Origin: Cepaea nemoralis | Lineage: Eukaryota > Mollusca > Gastropoda > Stylommatophora > Helicidae | NCBI GenBank assembly: GCA_014155875.1 | Contig: JACEFZ010017425.1 | Location: forward strand, 810,501-874,500 | DNA: 64,000 nucleotides | Direction of reading: 5' to 3' | In this document: positions 12,000 to 21,964 of the stretch, one piece after another | How positions within the stretch are numbered: position 1 is the stretch's first letter | How the letters are laid out: each line of letters begins with the position of its first letter | Program-made: the position numbers and the translations under genes | Notes under the pieces: generated by a model | What the model saw: the letters and a program-made list of their open reading frames with translations, nothing else | The model's database searches: none | What the model was told of the DNA's origin: nothing

Positions 12000-13530
12000 A
12001 GTTCTATACGGCATGTTCAAGATAAGGTCGTCACAGGAAGGAATAGGCTCTGCATCAATTTTCGTGACTGTGTTTAATTTCCTATAATCCACGCAGAGTC
12101 TTATGGTAGAATCCTTCTTTTTGACTAAGACTATCGGAAATGAATACTCTGATTGGGATTTCTGGATTATCCCACAGGCTTCTAGACTAAGAATTTCCTT
12201 ATCTAGATTTTCCCTATAGTTTAGAGGAATAGAGTATGGTCGACATTTGATTGGAGTATAGTCTGAGAGAATAATGGAGTGTTGTATTCTATCTGTCCTA
12301 CCTGGAATGTCTGAAAAAATGTGTTTGTACTCAGTCAATAATGCTATTGTCTGATGTTTCTGTTCGTCTGTCATCGTTGACCCTAGGTGTATGTTGTTAA
12401 TTGTTGTGGTGCTCTCTACAGTCGGTAACGGTAACTCAAAGTCATCTTCTTCTGTTTGGTTGATAACTGTGGCTGTAATGTGTTCGTCTTCTACATAGTT
12501 AACTATTGTGTCTGTAATCTGTTCGTCTGGAGTCTGGTTAACTGGTGTGGTTGCGTTGTGTTGGTCTTCCGTCTCCTGTTCTTGTCTTCTGTAATAAGGC
12601 TTCAACATGTTGATATGAAATATCTTGAGTTTGTTATTCAAGGATATCTCATAGTCAACATTTGAAATCTTCCTTACCACTTTAAAAGGCCCTTGCCATG
12701 AAGTCAATAATAGGTCACTCTCATCCGGTAACAGTAACAAAACATCCTGATTGGGTTCAAGGTGTACGCTGTTTACACTTGTATCGGCCTGTTTAAAATA
12801 CGGTGGTATGTTTGACTTGGCGCGCTGCGCCTGTATGACCTTTTGTGTAGTGTTGTTTTCCACTGTACCACTGGATGCACTGGGGTGTACCATGTTGTTT
12901 TGTAGGTCATCATGTTGTTTACTAGTTTTTGACCTAGTTTTGGACTCAGCCTGATTGGAGTAGGTTTCTCTCCAGGCTGTTATCTTTTCAGTGGTACATT
13001 TCTTCACATGTGGTAAACAGCCGATTATAAGATCCGTACATGGGTTATGTAAAACCGCGCACGTAAAGGTGCCAGTCAAGAAAGGGGTATTTATGTTAGC
13101 TCTGGCTAACGGGTACTTTTCTATGCTGCCTGAAAAAGTACAGCAGTTAACAAATTCTCCCGTATAGTCTTCTGGCCTAGCTAATTCCTTTCTCAGACCG
13201 ATTAATGTACTGCCTCTATCGATCAGGAGTTTACATGGCATATTACTGACTATTCTGTGGTGGATGCCACTGCTGCATTCGCGTTTCCTCTAGAAAACGG
13301 CACTGTATGCCCACATTCAAGTATTCCGTTCTCATGGAACTGATGGCATGGTGTACATTTACTGTAATTTAATATATCACTCGCTGCCACTACATTTTCA
13401 TCATTCTCTCGCATTTCTTCAAAATCACTTTCACACTCAGATGATGAATCGACCAACAATGCATTCGCTGATTTCAACCTCTGTCTTCCAGTATATCTAG
13501 AGGAATAGTGCCCGAAGCAATGGCAAAAAA
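12000..13530 (-). pseudogene. Ty3/gypsy (Gmr1-like) pol remnant, copy 2
   Basis: Minus-strand reading from a degenerate knuckle (CFGHYSSRY, about 13530) through a conserved CxxCHQFH..CGH cluster (13370-13300), then a retropepsin segment (LLIDRGSTLIGLRKEL, where the DSG serine has become Arg), then an in-frame jump directly to the integrase C-terminus (WQGPFKVVRKI, KIFHINMLKPY), then the start of RT (GRTDRIQHSI, CRPYSIPLNYRE, VLVKKKDSTIRLCVDYRKLNTVT). The last 419 codons (13241-11982) are one open frame although the integrase zinc finger and core are gone. RT is cut off near 12017 by LINE sequence. Integrase C-terminus before RT confirms the PR-INT-RT order seen at 2-2458. Confidence 0.85.
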
Positions 13531-13539
13531 AAAAAACAT

Positions 13540-14764
13540 TTTACAGCACGTCTGAAGGTTTCTCTCTTGGTTTGCTGTTTTTTTATATCATCATTTCTAA
13601 GTGTGCTGGATAATTCGGGATCTTATCGCACATCGCAAATTGTGGGTTCTGCAATTTGCAATATGGGCATTGTGGTAGGTTGCCCCTTTGCTGTTCTCTA
13701 AATTTATAAGGCTTCTGTGGTTTGCCCATAGCAGCTGCTACAATTTCACTTTCTTCACTAAAAGATTTGAAAATATCCCTATTTGATGAGAAATAAGCGG
13801 ATCCCCGTTTTTCTAGCTGTTCCAGAGAATCTACGTCTGACTGCTGTGGAAATTTTGCAAATGGACTAGGAATGGTTGAGATCCATAATCATAAGGTCTC
13901 TAAGTTTGTCATAATTGTTGTTAATCTTAGCAGCCTTAAGCCATTTGTTATAGACGTCCTGTACTGTCGAGACGTCATCAATGAACGTTTGGTTGTTCTT
14001 AGATTTTAGCTTTGAGAATTGAATTTGGTACCCTGGGGCGTCTAACAGGAAATGCTGCATTACCCTTATCCATAATCATAAGGTCTCTAAGTTTGTCATA
14101 ATTGTTGTTAATCTTAGCAGCCTTAAGCCATTTGTTATAGACGTCTAACAGGAAATGCTGCATTACCCTCTGATGGATATACTCATAGTTATTTCTAAGG
14201 TCTTGGGGAATGGATTCTACTACCTTTAAAGGTTCCCCGGAAAGATTTTTCATGTAGATCATCGCCCAGTGTTCTTTTTGTATTTCTTGCACTTTTAATT
14301 GGTATTCTACATTTTCTGACCATGCCGAAATGCAATCACCCTGGCAGAATGGTTTGACAATCCCTTTATATCTGGTAAACTTATTCTCTTCTTCTTTGCT
14401 TTTGAGTTTAGTTGCAGCGATATGAACATGAGACTCAATTTTGAGCTCTTTCATCTTTACCTGTGCTTGGGATTCGATCTCTATTTGCTTTAAAGCTAAT
14501 TCTTGTTGTTTCACTTTAGTACTTTCAGCTAACTCTGCGAGTTCCTTCTGATGTAACCGTTCTTTTGCCCTCTCATCTCTGTCTGCTGCTGCTTTTCTGT
14601 CTCTCTCCTCTTTGTCTGCTGCAGCTTTTGTCTCTCTCCTCTTTATCCGCTGCAGCTTGACGGTCGGTGTATTCTTTATATTTCTTTTTTACCCACTGTT
14701 CTAATTTCTCCCCACTGTAATTTAGGTTTTTACCAGCCTCTATCAATTCATTTAGTGACGACAT
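13540..14764 (-). pseudogene. gag-like region of gypsy copy 2
   Basis: Starts at ATG 14764 (MSSLNELIEAGKNLNYSGEKLEQWVKKKY), followed by a Lys/Glu/Arg-rich probable coiled coil (ADKEERDKSC, KQIEIESQAQVKMKELKIES), then a capsid-like stretch (FTRYKGIVKPFCQGDCISAWSENVEYQLKVQEIQKEHWAMIYMKNLSGEPLKVVESIP) resembling Ty3/gypsy gag. The frame breaks near 14570 and 14000. A 78-bp segment is present twice (13881-13958 and 14068-14145). It lies immediately upstream of the pol part, in the expected gag-pol arrangement. Confidence 0.7.
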
Positions 14765-15110
14765 GGTTATTCCTTATTTTTCACGCACTCCAATAAATAC
14801 AGTGGTAATCAATTGTATAATGGTAAATTTACAGCGAGAAAATCAAAAATAAAGATGCTACTCTATCATGCACGTCAAAATTATGTGTACTTATCTGATC
14901 GTTCAAGCTGATCAGGATCTTTTCTTCGTTCTGGGAAGTATCTTCTATTCTTTATTGTTACCTTCGGCTGGATGGTACAAACATGTTCATGCACAATCTG
15001 GTATATAGAGCGCAAACAATTAATATCTGACATAAATAAATCACACAGCAATGTACAATATGTCTTGTAAGTTGCCTGGACAGAACTCTGAAAAGTGGTT
15101 TATAAGGTGG
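14765..15110 (-). other. Probable 5' leader of gypsy copy 2
   Basis: Non-coding DNA upstream of the gag start. It should contain leader and LTR sequence, but I cannot define LTR ends or a primer-binding site. Confidence 0.3.
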
Positions 15111-15278
15111 GTAGGTAGGTAGGTAGGTTAGATTAACAACAACAACAACAAAACTTTATTTTGAAAGGGTTAAGAATTGGGCACGCAAGCCCGTCTAAGA
15201 TTAGATAAGATAGATAGATATATGGATGGATGGATGGATGGAAGGAAGGATGGATGAATGGATGGATAGATAGATAGG

Positions 15279-15371
<93 letters not shown>
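15110..15371. repeat. Compound microsatellite (TAGG, AAC, GATA, GATG, GATT)
   Basis: Short arrays follow one another: GGTA near 15110-15128, AAC at about 15136-15152, GATA/GATG variants 15205-15335, then GATT to 15371. The Tyr-Leu-Ser-Ile and Asn-Gln-Ser ORFs across it are artefacts. Confidence 0.95.
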
Positions 15372-15372
<1 letters not shown>

Positions 15373-15586
15373 CCCGCAACGGGAACGGGAAAGGGCAGTC
15401 ATGTCTGGTAAAAATTTTGCATCCTCAAAGCTTTCGTAAAAATAATGGATCTAATTTAGATAAGTGAACATTTTCGAACCCATTTTTCCCGCAACGGGAA
15501 CGGGAAAGGGCCGAACATAGACAGACAGACAGACAGACAGATAATTAGATCCCCGCCAGGGACTGGGCGAAGTCGGGCCGGGTCCT
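15372..15586 (+). mobile_element. Helitron-like 3' fragment
   Basis: Contains two CCCGCAACGGGAACGGGAAA units and GGGACTGGGCGAAGTCGGGCCGGGTC, the 3' part of the 23880-24659 element, but the final CAGCTAG is lost and a TG array follows. The 5' part is replaced by the GATA/GATT microsatellite. Confidence 0.75.
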
Positions 15587-15589
15587 CTA

Positions 15590-15642
<53 letters not shown>
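15590..15642. repeat. (TG)n microsatellite
   Basis: Uninterrupted TG dinucleotides directly after the truncated Helitron-like fragment. Confidence 0.97.
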
Positions 15643-15644
<2 letters not shown>

Positions 15645-15646
<2 letters not shown>

Positions 15647-17130
15647 CTTGCAGAAGAAGGCCAAATCTGTGAGATAGGTGCGGCTACACATTTTTCTGGA
15701 GTAGAAGGAAAAGCGAGGAGAGACGCCAATCAGGTGTGGGATTTGCGATTACAACACTGCTGGTCGGCAAATTAGCTGGATTTCCAAAGGCTATAAACGA
15801 CAGGCTCATGACCATTAAGTTGCCCCTGCTGAATGGAAGGAAGCATGCAACCATTGTGAGTGTCTACGCACCAACTATGACCAACGAAGATGATGTCAAG
15901 AACAAGTTCTATGAGGACCTGCACAATGTACTAACATCTGTTCCCAAAGGAGACAAACTTATACTCCTTGGGGATTTCAATGCCAGAGTAGGCACGGACA
16001 CCACCTCTTGGAGTGGCAATATTGGAAAGCATGGAGTCGGAAATTGTAACAGCAATGGACTCCTCCTCCTTCAGGCATGTTCCGAACATGATCTCCTGAT
16101 TACGAACACAATTTTCCGTCTCCCCATGAGAAATAGGACATCGTGGATGCACCCTCGCTCGAAACACTGGCACCTCATTGACTATGTCATCGTCAGGAGG
16201 AGTGACAGACAAGACGTTCGAGTGACAAAATCCATGTGAGGTGCCGAGTGTTGGACAGACCATCGTCTCATTGTCTCGAAAATAAACATTCACATCAGGC
16301 CACCACGGCGTCCTCAAGGAGTGAAAATGCAAAAAAAGCTAAATGTCACCTGCCTAAACAGCAAGAAAATGCAGCAGTCGTTTAAAAATATGCTGGACGA
16401 CCGCCTCAAGCCCAATGCTGAAGCTAAACAGGGTACAGAAACAGAATGGAGAGCCCTAAAGGACATAATTTACAACACTGCTATGGAAATCCTGGGTCAG
16501 GCCCCCCTCCCCCATCCCGAAAGCATAAAGACTGGTTTGATGAAAATTCCGAAGACATCAACCAATTGCTGGCCGAGAAACATCTTCTCCTCAAGGCACA
16601 TTTAAATTACCCGAAGTCAACATCATAAAAAAGATGCCTTCAAGAACATTCAGAGAGTAGTGCAGCAGAAACTTCGGCACATGCGGGACTCCTGACTGAG
16701 CAGCAAAGCTGATGAAATTCAGGGCTTTGCTGACAGACATGATATGTAAAACTTCTACGACTCACTGAAAGCGGTCTTTGGTCCTACATCATCGGGCATA
16801 GTTCCCCTCCTCAGTGCAGATGGGGAAACATTGGTCACCGATAAGAAAGAAATCCTTCAACGCTGGGCAGAGCATTTCAGCAACATCTTAAATGCAACTT
16901 CCTTCTTCGATGATGAAACCATCAACTGCCTTCCTCAAGTTCCCACCAATGAAACACTTGATGACCTGCCAACCATAGTGGAAGTAAACAAAGCCATCCA
17001 GTAACGCTCCAGCGGCAAGGCACCTGGTCCTGACTCCATCCCAGCAGAGATATACAAGGCAGGTGGGCCGGTCCTAACAGAGCAGCTTCACCAAGTCTTT
17101 ACAAACATATGGGTGAACGAAACCACGGAA
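15645..17130 (+). pseudogene. RTE-like LINE: AP endonuclease and start of RT (LINE A)
   Basis: AP-type endonuclease reading with GFAITTLLVGKL, SVYAPT, LLGDFNARVG, LIDYVIVRR and, after a stop at 16238, a WTDHRLIVSK block: the exonuclease/endonuclease/phosphatase motifs of LINEs. It resembles proteins annotated craniofacial development protein 2-like, whose endonuclease derives from RTE LINEs. A linker (16321-16980) and the RT start SSGKAPGPDSIPAEIYKAGG (about 17010-17070) follow, close to 42430-42500 of the second copy. It stops abruptly at about 17128. Several stops and frameshifts are present. Confidence 0.8.
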
Positions 17131-17415
17131 TCCCACCCGGATGTGCGACGATATTCTTATTCACGTGCTTGGCTGGTGGGCCCGTGATGCGAGGCTGCCA
17201 TCGGAGAGTTTGCAGAGCTTCCGGCTTGGGTCAGGATGGCGGGACGTGTTTTCTTCTAGCTTGACTTAAGTCGGTTGATCGGCGGCTTGACAATCCGCCA
17301 TCATAAAACTCGCCGTTGTTACAGAATCAGATTTCTGGCTCTAAATGTTGGCGCTACGCACAAACATGGAGAGCCGCGACTTCTGCCCTATGCGCCGCCT
17401 TAGGCCCAAGAGGAA
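17131..17415 (+). repeat. Fragment sharing the 3' end of LINE C
   Basis: The last 70 bp (ATGGAGAGCCGCGACTTCTG to GAGGAAAGACTAG) nearly match the 3' end of the LINE at 22915-22975, so this is probably a truncated relative. The first 200 bp are unassigned. Confidence 0.5.
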
Positions 17416-18617
17416 AGACTAGACTAGACAGTTGTTTGTAAGCCCGGGCATACTTCAATAAACAAATCCGATAGAGCAACAACATAGACTGAATTTTTAT
17501 GTTAAAAGTTTTTTATTTCCAAGTGCCACTTTTGGTGCGAATTCCTCTTTGAAACCTTTACAATTCCCTACTGAAGGGGAATCCCTGCCTGGTGGAGAAA
17601 CACTGATGTTAACGTTTATTGTGATGTTCGTAATTATTTTGGACGATTTTATCTTCTTCTTCAGCTTCTTCTTTTCCAACTTCATCCCTACTTCCTTTCA
17701 GCCACTTCCTTCAATCTTATGCCTTACGCCGCATCCTTTTCGTTTACAATTCAGTTTGAGTCTGTTTCTTTCTCAGAAAATCCCATTTCTCCGCTCTCAT
17801 ACTCCTGTTGTATTGCCATTATTAAAAATGCGCATAAACACAGTCATTTTGCAATTGATTTTATTTTTTTTTAAATTAATTGAGTAATTTGGCAAAGTAC
17901 ATTTACTTGGTCCTGTCCTATATTTTTATTTTCCGGTTGCCAGGCTGACACTGGTTGATTTCAAACAACACAGTGAAAAGTGGACAGTGTAGTAATTTTG
18001 CCATTAAATAATAATTAATAATCATTTCTAGCAGTACGTTGTTGGAAGCAAACGATGGATTCAAATTAAAACATAATGGGTTAGCGGTTGGTATCACGTA
18101 TTATATTCCCAGCGTTCATAATCATATTCATGATTATACTCCTTCGCCAAGCGCTGGCGGCATTCACTCGACACTGTAGGCACACTGCAATATACAGATA
18201 CTGAAGGTGTCTGCTGTCTTCTAACTCTATATAACCATGTCATCCCTACTCAGCACATGCCCAGTACTGTCTAATGTCTATCCCATTAGTATATAATTTA
18301 TAAGTACTAACTAGTAATAGTATAATTTATAATTATAAATTACTGTTGTTTCGTCTATGCAGCACTGAAGGAAGAGGTCTGTAATATTATTAATAATATT
18401 AATAATATTATTAGCATATATAGACATTAATTAAAAATTGGGTTTTTACTTATGAAACTATCACCGTTGAATACAGCTTGACAAGATGAATCCAACAGTA
18501 TCAATTCCAAGCGGAGTTCATATTTTTAATGTTTGTGTAGTGATCTACAACTAGGAAGTGCAAAAGAATCTGAAGAAATGGGGGAGTTCTTATCGCGACC
18601 TAATAAATTGAGAGCTG
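17416..18617. other. No recognised gene
   Basis: AT-rich DNA. The Phe-rich ORF at 17549-17887 is a product of T-rich composition. Near 18378-18412 a TAATATTATT-type sequence can fold on itself. Nothing else is identified. Confidence 0.5.
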
Positions 18618-19110
18618 AGAAATTCTGGGTACTTTTGCTTTAATTCACCCCAAACAAACTTCGTGAGTTATATTTAGCGTCACGAGCTATATTTAGCGCC
18701 GACGGTGATCTCCCTGTGTTCGGCTGGAGTGCGTGTCAGTGCGTTTCAATTGTCCCACACCACAGTGTTGTTTCTTTGGGGCTGTCGCAACCCGTTTCTG
18801 TGTGAGTGTCTGTCTCCCTTCGATCCTCATTTGCATCGGTCCTGCAAATCACTTTCCGGTTAGGGTTAGGGTTAGGGTTGTGTGTACCCTACCCCTAACC
18901 CTAACCCTAACCCTAACCCTACCCCTAACCCTAACCGGAAAGTAAAAGAATAGCGCACATGGCTGCATAGAATTGCGCACCGAGCTACGGCGCAACCCAC
19001 GGAAACCCCCTGGATGTTCGGCGCAACACAGGGAAGCCCTGGATGTGACGTCATACCCTGGGATTCCCTTTTGTTTGGGGTGAATAAAAGCAAAAGTACC
19101 AAATTCTGCC
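18618..19110. mobile_element. MITE-like foldback element
   Basis: Terminal inverted repeats of about 40 bp: left 18618-18660 (AATTCTGGGTACTTTTGCTT, then TTCACCCCAAACAAA), right 19070-19110 as the reverse complement (TTTGTTTGGGGTGAA, then GCAAAAGTACC). There is no coding capacity. The centre carries a smaller palindrome of telomeric hexamers. No clear target duplication, so the superfamily is unknown. Confidence 0.75.
18853..18942. repeat. Head-to-head telomeric (TTAGGG)/(CCCTAA) repeats
   Basis: CTTTCCGG, then TTAGGG three times, a short GTGTGT spacer, then CCCTAA-type hexamers (two CCCCTAA variants), then CCGGAAAG. The two arms are reverse complements and sit at the centre of the surrounding foldback element. 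TTAGGG is the telomere motif of most animals other than many arthropods and nematodes. Confidence 0.92.
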
Positions 19111-19822
19111 TTCTATTACTGCGGCTTGTTTATTTTTAAACGGACAACATAGAACCATATATTATTGCATCCGGGGTGGCGAGGCCTAACTTGACATATC
19201 TATTTTTTGATAGGATGTGCCGTGAACTAATTAATAATTAAAAATGGGCACCAATAGTTTATTATTCATTAAAAGTCTGTCGCATTGCTAACGAACCTGG
19301 CAAGATGTGTATTTTATTGTGCGTTTTGGTAAAAGGAAAGTAAAGGTCACATTCCTCTTCTTTTTCGATAGGATGTCGAGAGAATCGTCTTCATTGCACC
19401 AGGTTTACCCCCATAGGCTCAGTCTCTGTCCGCAGGGAGGCTTGCCGAAAGCATCATACAAAGCACGAGTCTCTCCAAGTCTCCGAGAAAAATGCACTCG
19501 ACTTTTAAGAATTTTCGATAGGATGTGCTGTGACCTGATTAATAGTTAAAAATAGTTGCCCATTTATATTAATTAAATATTAAATGTCAAATGAAATGTT
19601 CGTCATTAGTGAAATAACAATTCATTAAAATTTTCTCTCATTGTCTTAAGTACCCATTGCATTGCGACAGCTTTCTTTTGTTGATTAAATATCATGCAGT
19701 AATGTAAGTAAATAAGTTTGTAACTGCTGCATAAATTAAGCAGTCACTTTTGTTAATAATTGATTTCTACTTTGCACTATAATTACACTGTTCTGTATCT
19801 AAAAGTGAGCAATTAATCATTA
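19111..19822. other. No recognised gene; one direct repeat
   Basis: A block of about 45 bp (TTTTTGATAGGATGTGCCGTGA... at 19203-19250) recurs with changes at 19511-19555, and GATAGGATGT is also at 19367. No coding sequence recognised. Confidence 0.5.
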
Positions 19823-19832
19823 TGAAGGTCGT

Positions 19833-21733
19833 TCATCTGAAACCCGTTCCAATGGCTTTATTACAAAAGCATGAAAGAAACATTAACAGGTGTGGTAGAA
19901 GTAAACAAAGCATTAATTTTGAATGAATTATGCACCATGGGTTGGTCAGAAGAAGTCGCTGTATGCAAGCATCCCATTGCTTAGGTAGGTGGCGAATGCC
20001 GTCCGCAAAAAAGGATTGTGGTTGCTCACTGAACCAAGTGTTTACCGCATTCATCACGTCTGCATTTGTGTGAAATCGTTGCCCCTTGAGAGCTTTTTTT
20101 TTAATAGGTCCGAACAAATGAAAATCACATGGTGAAAAATCAGGACTATAAGCTGGATGTTGCAGAATTTCCCACTTCTTCCAAGCTAAGGCTTCCTGCA
20201 CAATCTTTTCAACATGTGGACGAGCATTATCATGCAACAAAATCACACCTCGAGAAAGCATGCCGGGTCGTTTATTCTTGATGGCTTTTTGCAGCTTGTC
20301 TAGTGTTTGCAAGTAGTGGGTAGAGTTGATGTTGACACCAGACCCAAGTTGATGTTGACACCAGGTTCTTTAACCCTTTACAGGGCAGACGCTTGTCCGT
20401 TCTTTAGCCCTGAACGGGCAAGATTTTTTCAGGTTCGGTAAAATTTCGAGTTGCGTTAGTAAAAACATCACAAATAAGGTGTTAGTCAACCGATTTTAGT
20501 TAAATAAACAACACAATGAAGGGAAAAGCATGCAGAATATGTTACTCACGTGATTGTTGTTGGTAATCCATATATGAACACAAATATTTACGAAATACAG
20601 TATATTGTTTGTGATTTTCCGTCATCTATACGGCAATTTACAAACACATTTTCAAAAGCATAATCACTTTCTTTAAAGTCCGACTCAGACTGCTAATGCA
20701 AAGTAACGCTTTGCACTGATATCTAGCTGCGATTAATAGTCAACTTTGTGCTCTTTAATGTCACTTAAATTGAACCTAGCGAAATCTCGGCTATCACTTG
20801 AAGAATTGCCGAAATCCATTTTGAAAAACTAAGCGTAAAAATCCCGAAAACTATTTTTAAAAAAGTCAGTAAAAGTCCGTTCAAATGCATAGTAGGTGCT
20901 TACAAATGGCGGCCACATTGTCAAGCTATCGGCGAAAGCGAAAGTAGCCGTCGGAAGTGTCGGAAAGCTGAGAGATCACGTTTTTACAATGCATAATAGT
21001 ATCAGGCGCGTTCGGCCGATCTGCTCGTTTAAACGATCGGCCGCAAATGGACGTTTTGCCCTGTAAAGGGTTAAAGTCGGCCAACAATAGCTTTTCATGG
21101 TCAAAAAATGCGCTCAGCATAACCTTACCATCGGAAACCTGTAACTTGAATTTTTTGGCTTTTGGTGATCCAGCATGCTTCCATTGCATGCTCTCTCTCT
21201 CTCTTTTGCTGCTCGGCTCAAAGTGGTGACACCATGATTCATCGACTGCCACTATGCAGAAGAGAAATGCATCACCCTCCACTCTATAATGCAGCAAGTG
21301 GTTCAAACACCATCCCATGCATTCCTCTTTTTGGTGGTCGGTCAACATCCGTAGTATCCACTGTGAACACACCTTCCGATATTGCAGTTTCTTACGAGCG
21401 ACTTTTTGAATTGTTCCAATTGACACATCAAATTCTTTCGCTAGCAAATGTATGCTTCGACAACTGTTCATTTGTACTGCTGCATCAATTTTGGCGATGT
21501 TTTTTTCTGTTGCAGCAATATGCGCTTGACCTGGCCGTCAAGATCTGTCGTGAACTGACGTCCTTTCCAAAACATTCGTGTCCAGTCTGTCACTGTTGTC
21601 TTCGACACACATTTGTTACCGTCGCTGCCTGTGTTCTTCAATGAATGTCCACTGGTCGACATCCTCCAAATGAAAGAAACTGAATCACCGCTCTTTGAGC
21701 TTCTTAGGACGGATTTTGGATCAACCCTGCCAT
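19833..21733 (-). pseudogene. mariner transposase (DD34D), decayed
   Basis: The likely start is the ATG at 21733 (MAGLIQNPS), followed by an N-terminal helix-turn-helix region (AVIQFLSFGGCRPVDIH, then VSKTTVTDWTRMF). The catalytic part has VAVDESWCHHFEP (first Asp), HDNARPH (second Asp) and SPDFSPCDFHLF (third Asp); I count 34 residues between the second and third Asp, the mariner signature. In-frame stops and frameshifts occur in the N-terminal region (around 21680 and 21470), and the gene is split by the MITE at 20374-21070. A 16-bp tandem duplication near 20318-20365 adds further damage. Not functional. Confidence 0.9.
20374..21070. mobile_element. piggyBac-like MITE inside mariner
   Basis: The terminal inverted repeats CCCTTTACAGGGCA and their reverse complement TGCCCTGTAAAGGG lie between TTAA duplications (20370-20373 and 21071-21074). 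TTAA targets and CCC-starting ends are typical of piggyBac. It is 697 bp with no transposase. Removing it with one TTAA rejoins the mariner reading frame, which fixes its exact boundaries. Confidence 0.92.
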
Positions 21734-21964
21734 TTTCTCAACGGTCAGAAACAGAATCTATGCATCATGGGACGATAAGCATGTGCTCTTTTATTCATTG
21801 GTTAATACTTATCACATAACTATAACATAATCATGTTCAACGTACGCAATTACGCGCGGTGCGGCACGAACAGATTTCAAATGAACGCTCCTAATAAATA
21901 CTAACTTTTTAAAAAACCACAACTTATTTCACAGTTGTATTTAAATTTAAATAATTAAGTACTC

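Larger units (their letters stand above)
19823..21894 (-). mobile_element. mariner element with ends, split by a MITE
   Basis: The ends are imperfect inverted repeats: plus-strand TGAAGGTCGTTCATCTGAAAC at 19823, and the reverse complement of the right end TTAGGAGCGTTCATTTGAAAT, ending at 21894. TA dinucleotides flank both ends (19821-19822 and 21895-21896). Subtracting the 697-bp MITE and one TTAA leaves about 1.37 kb, the usual size of a mariner element. Confidence 0.85.

Noticed and set aside
15133..15402. Repetitive ORFs across 15133-15402 and 15451-15775
   Set aside because: Translations of GATA/GATT and TG microsatellites.
17549..17887. Phe-rich 112-codon ORF
   Set aside because: Compositional artefact of T-rich DNA; no motif recognised.
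18853..18942. Ancient chromosome end fusion (head-to-head telomeres)
   Set aside because: The tract is short, flanked by its own inverted repeat, and centred within a MITE-like element, so transposon origin is simpler.
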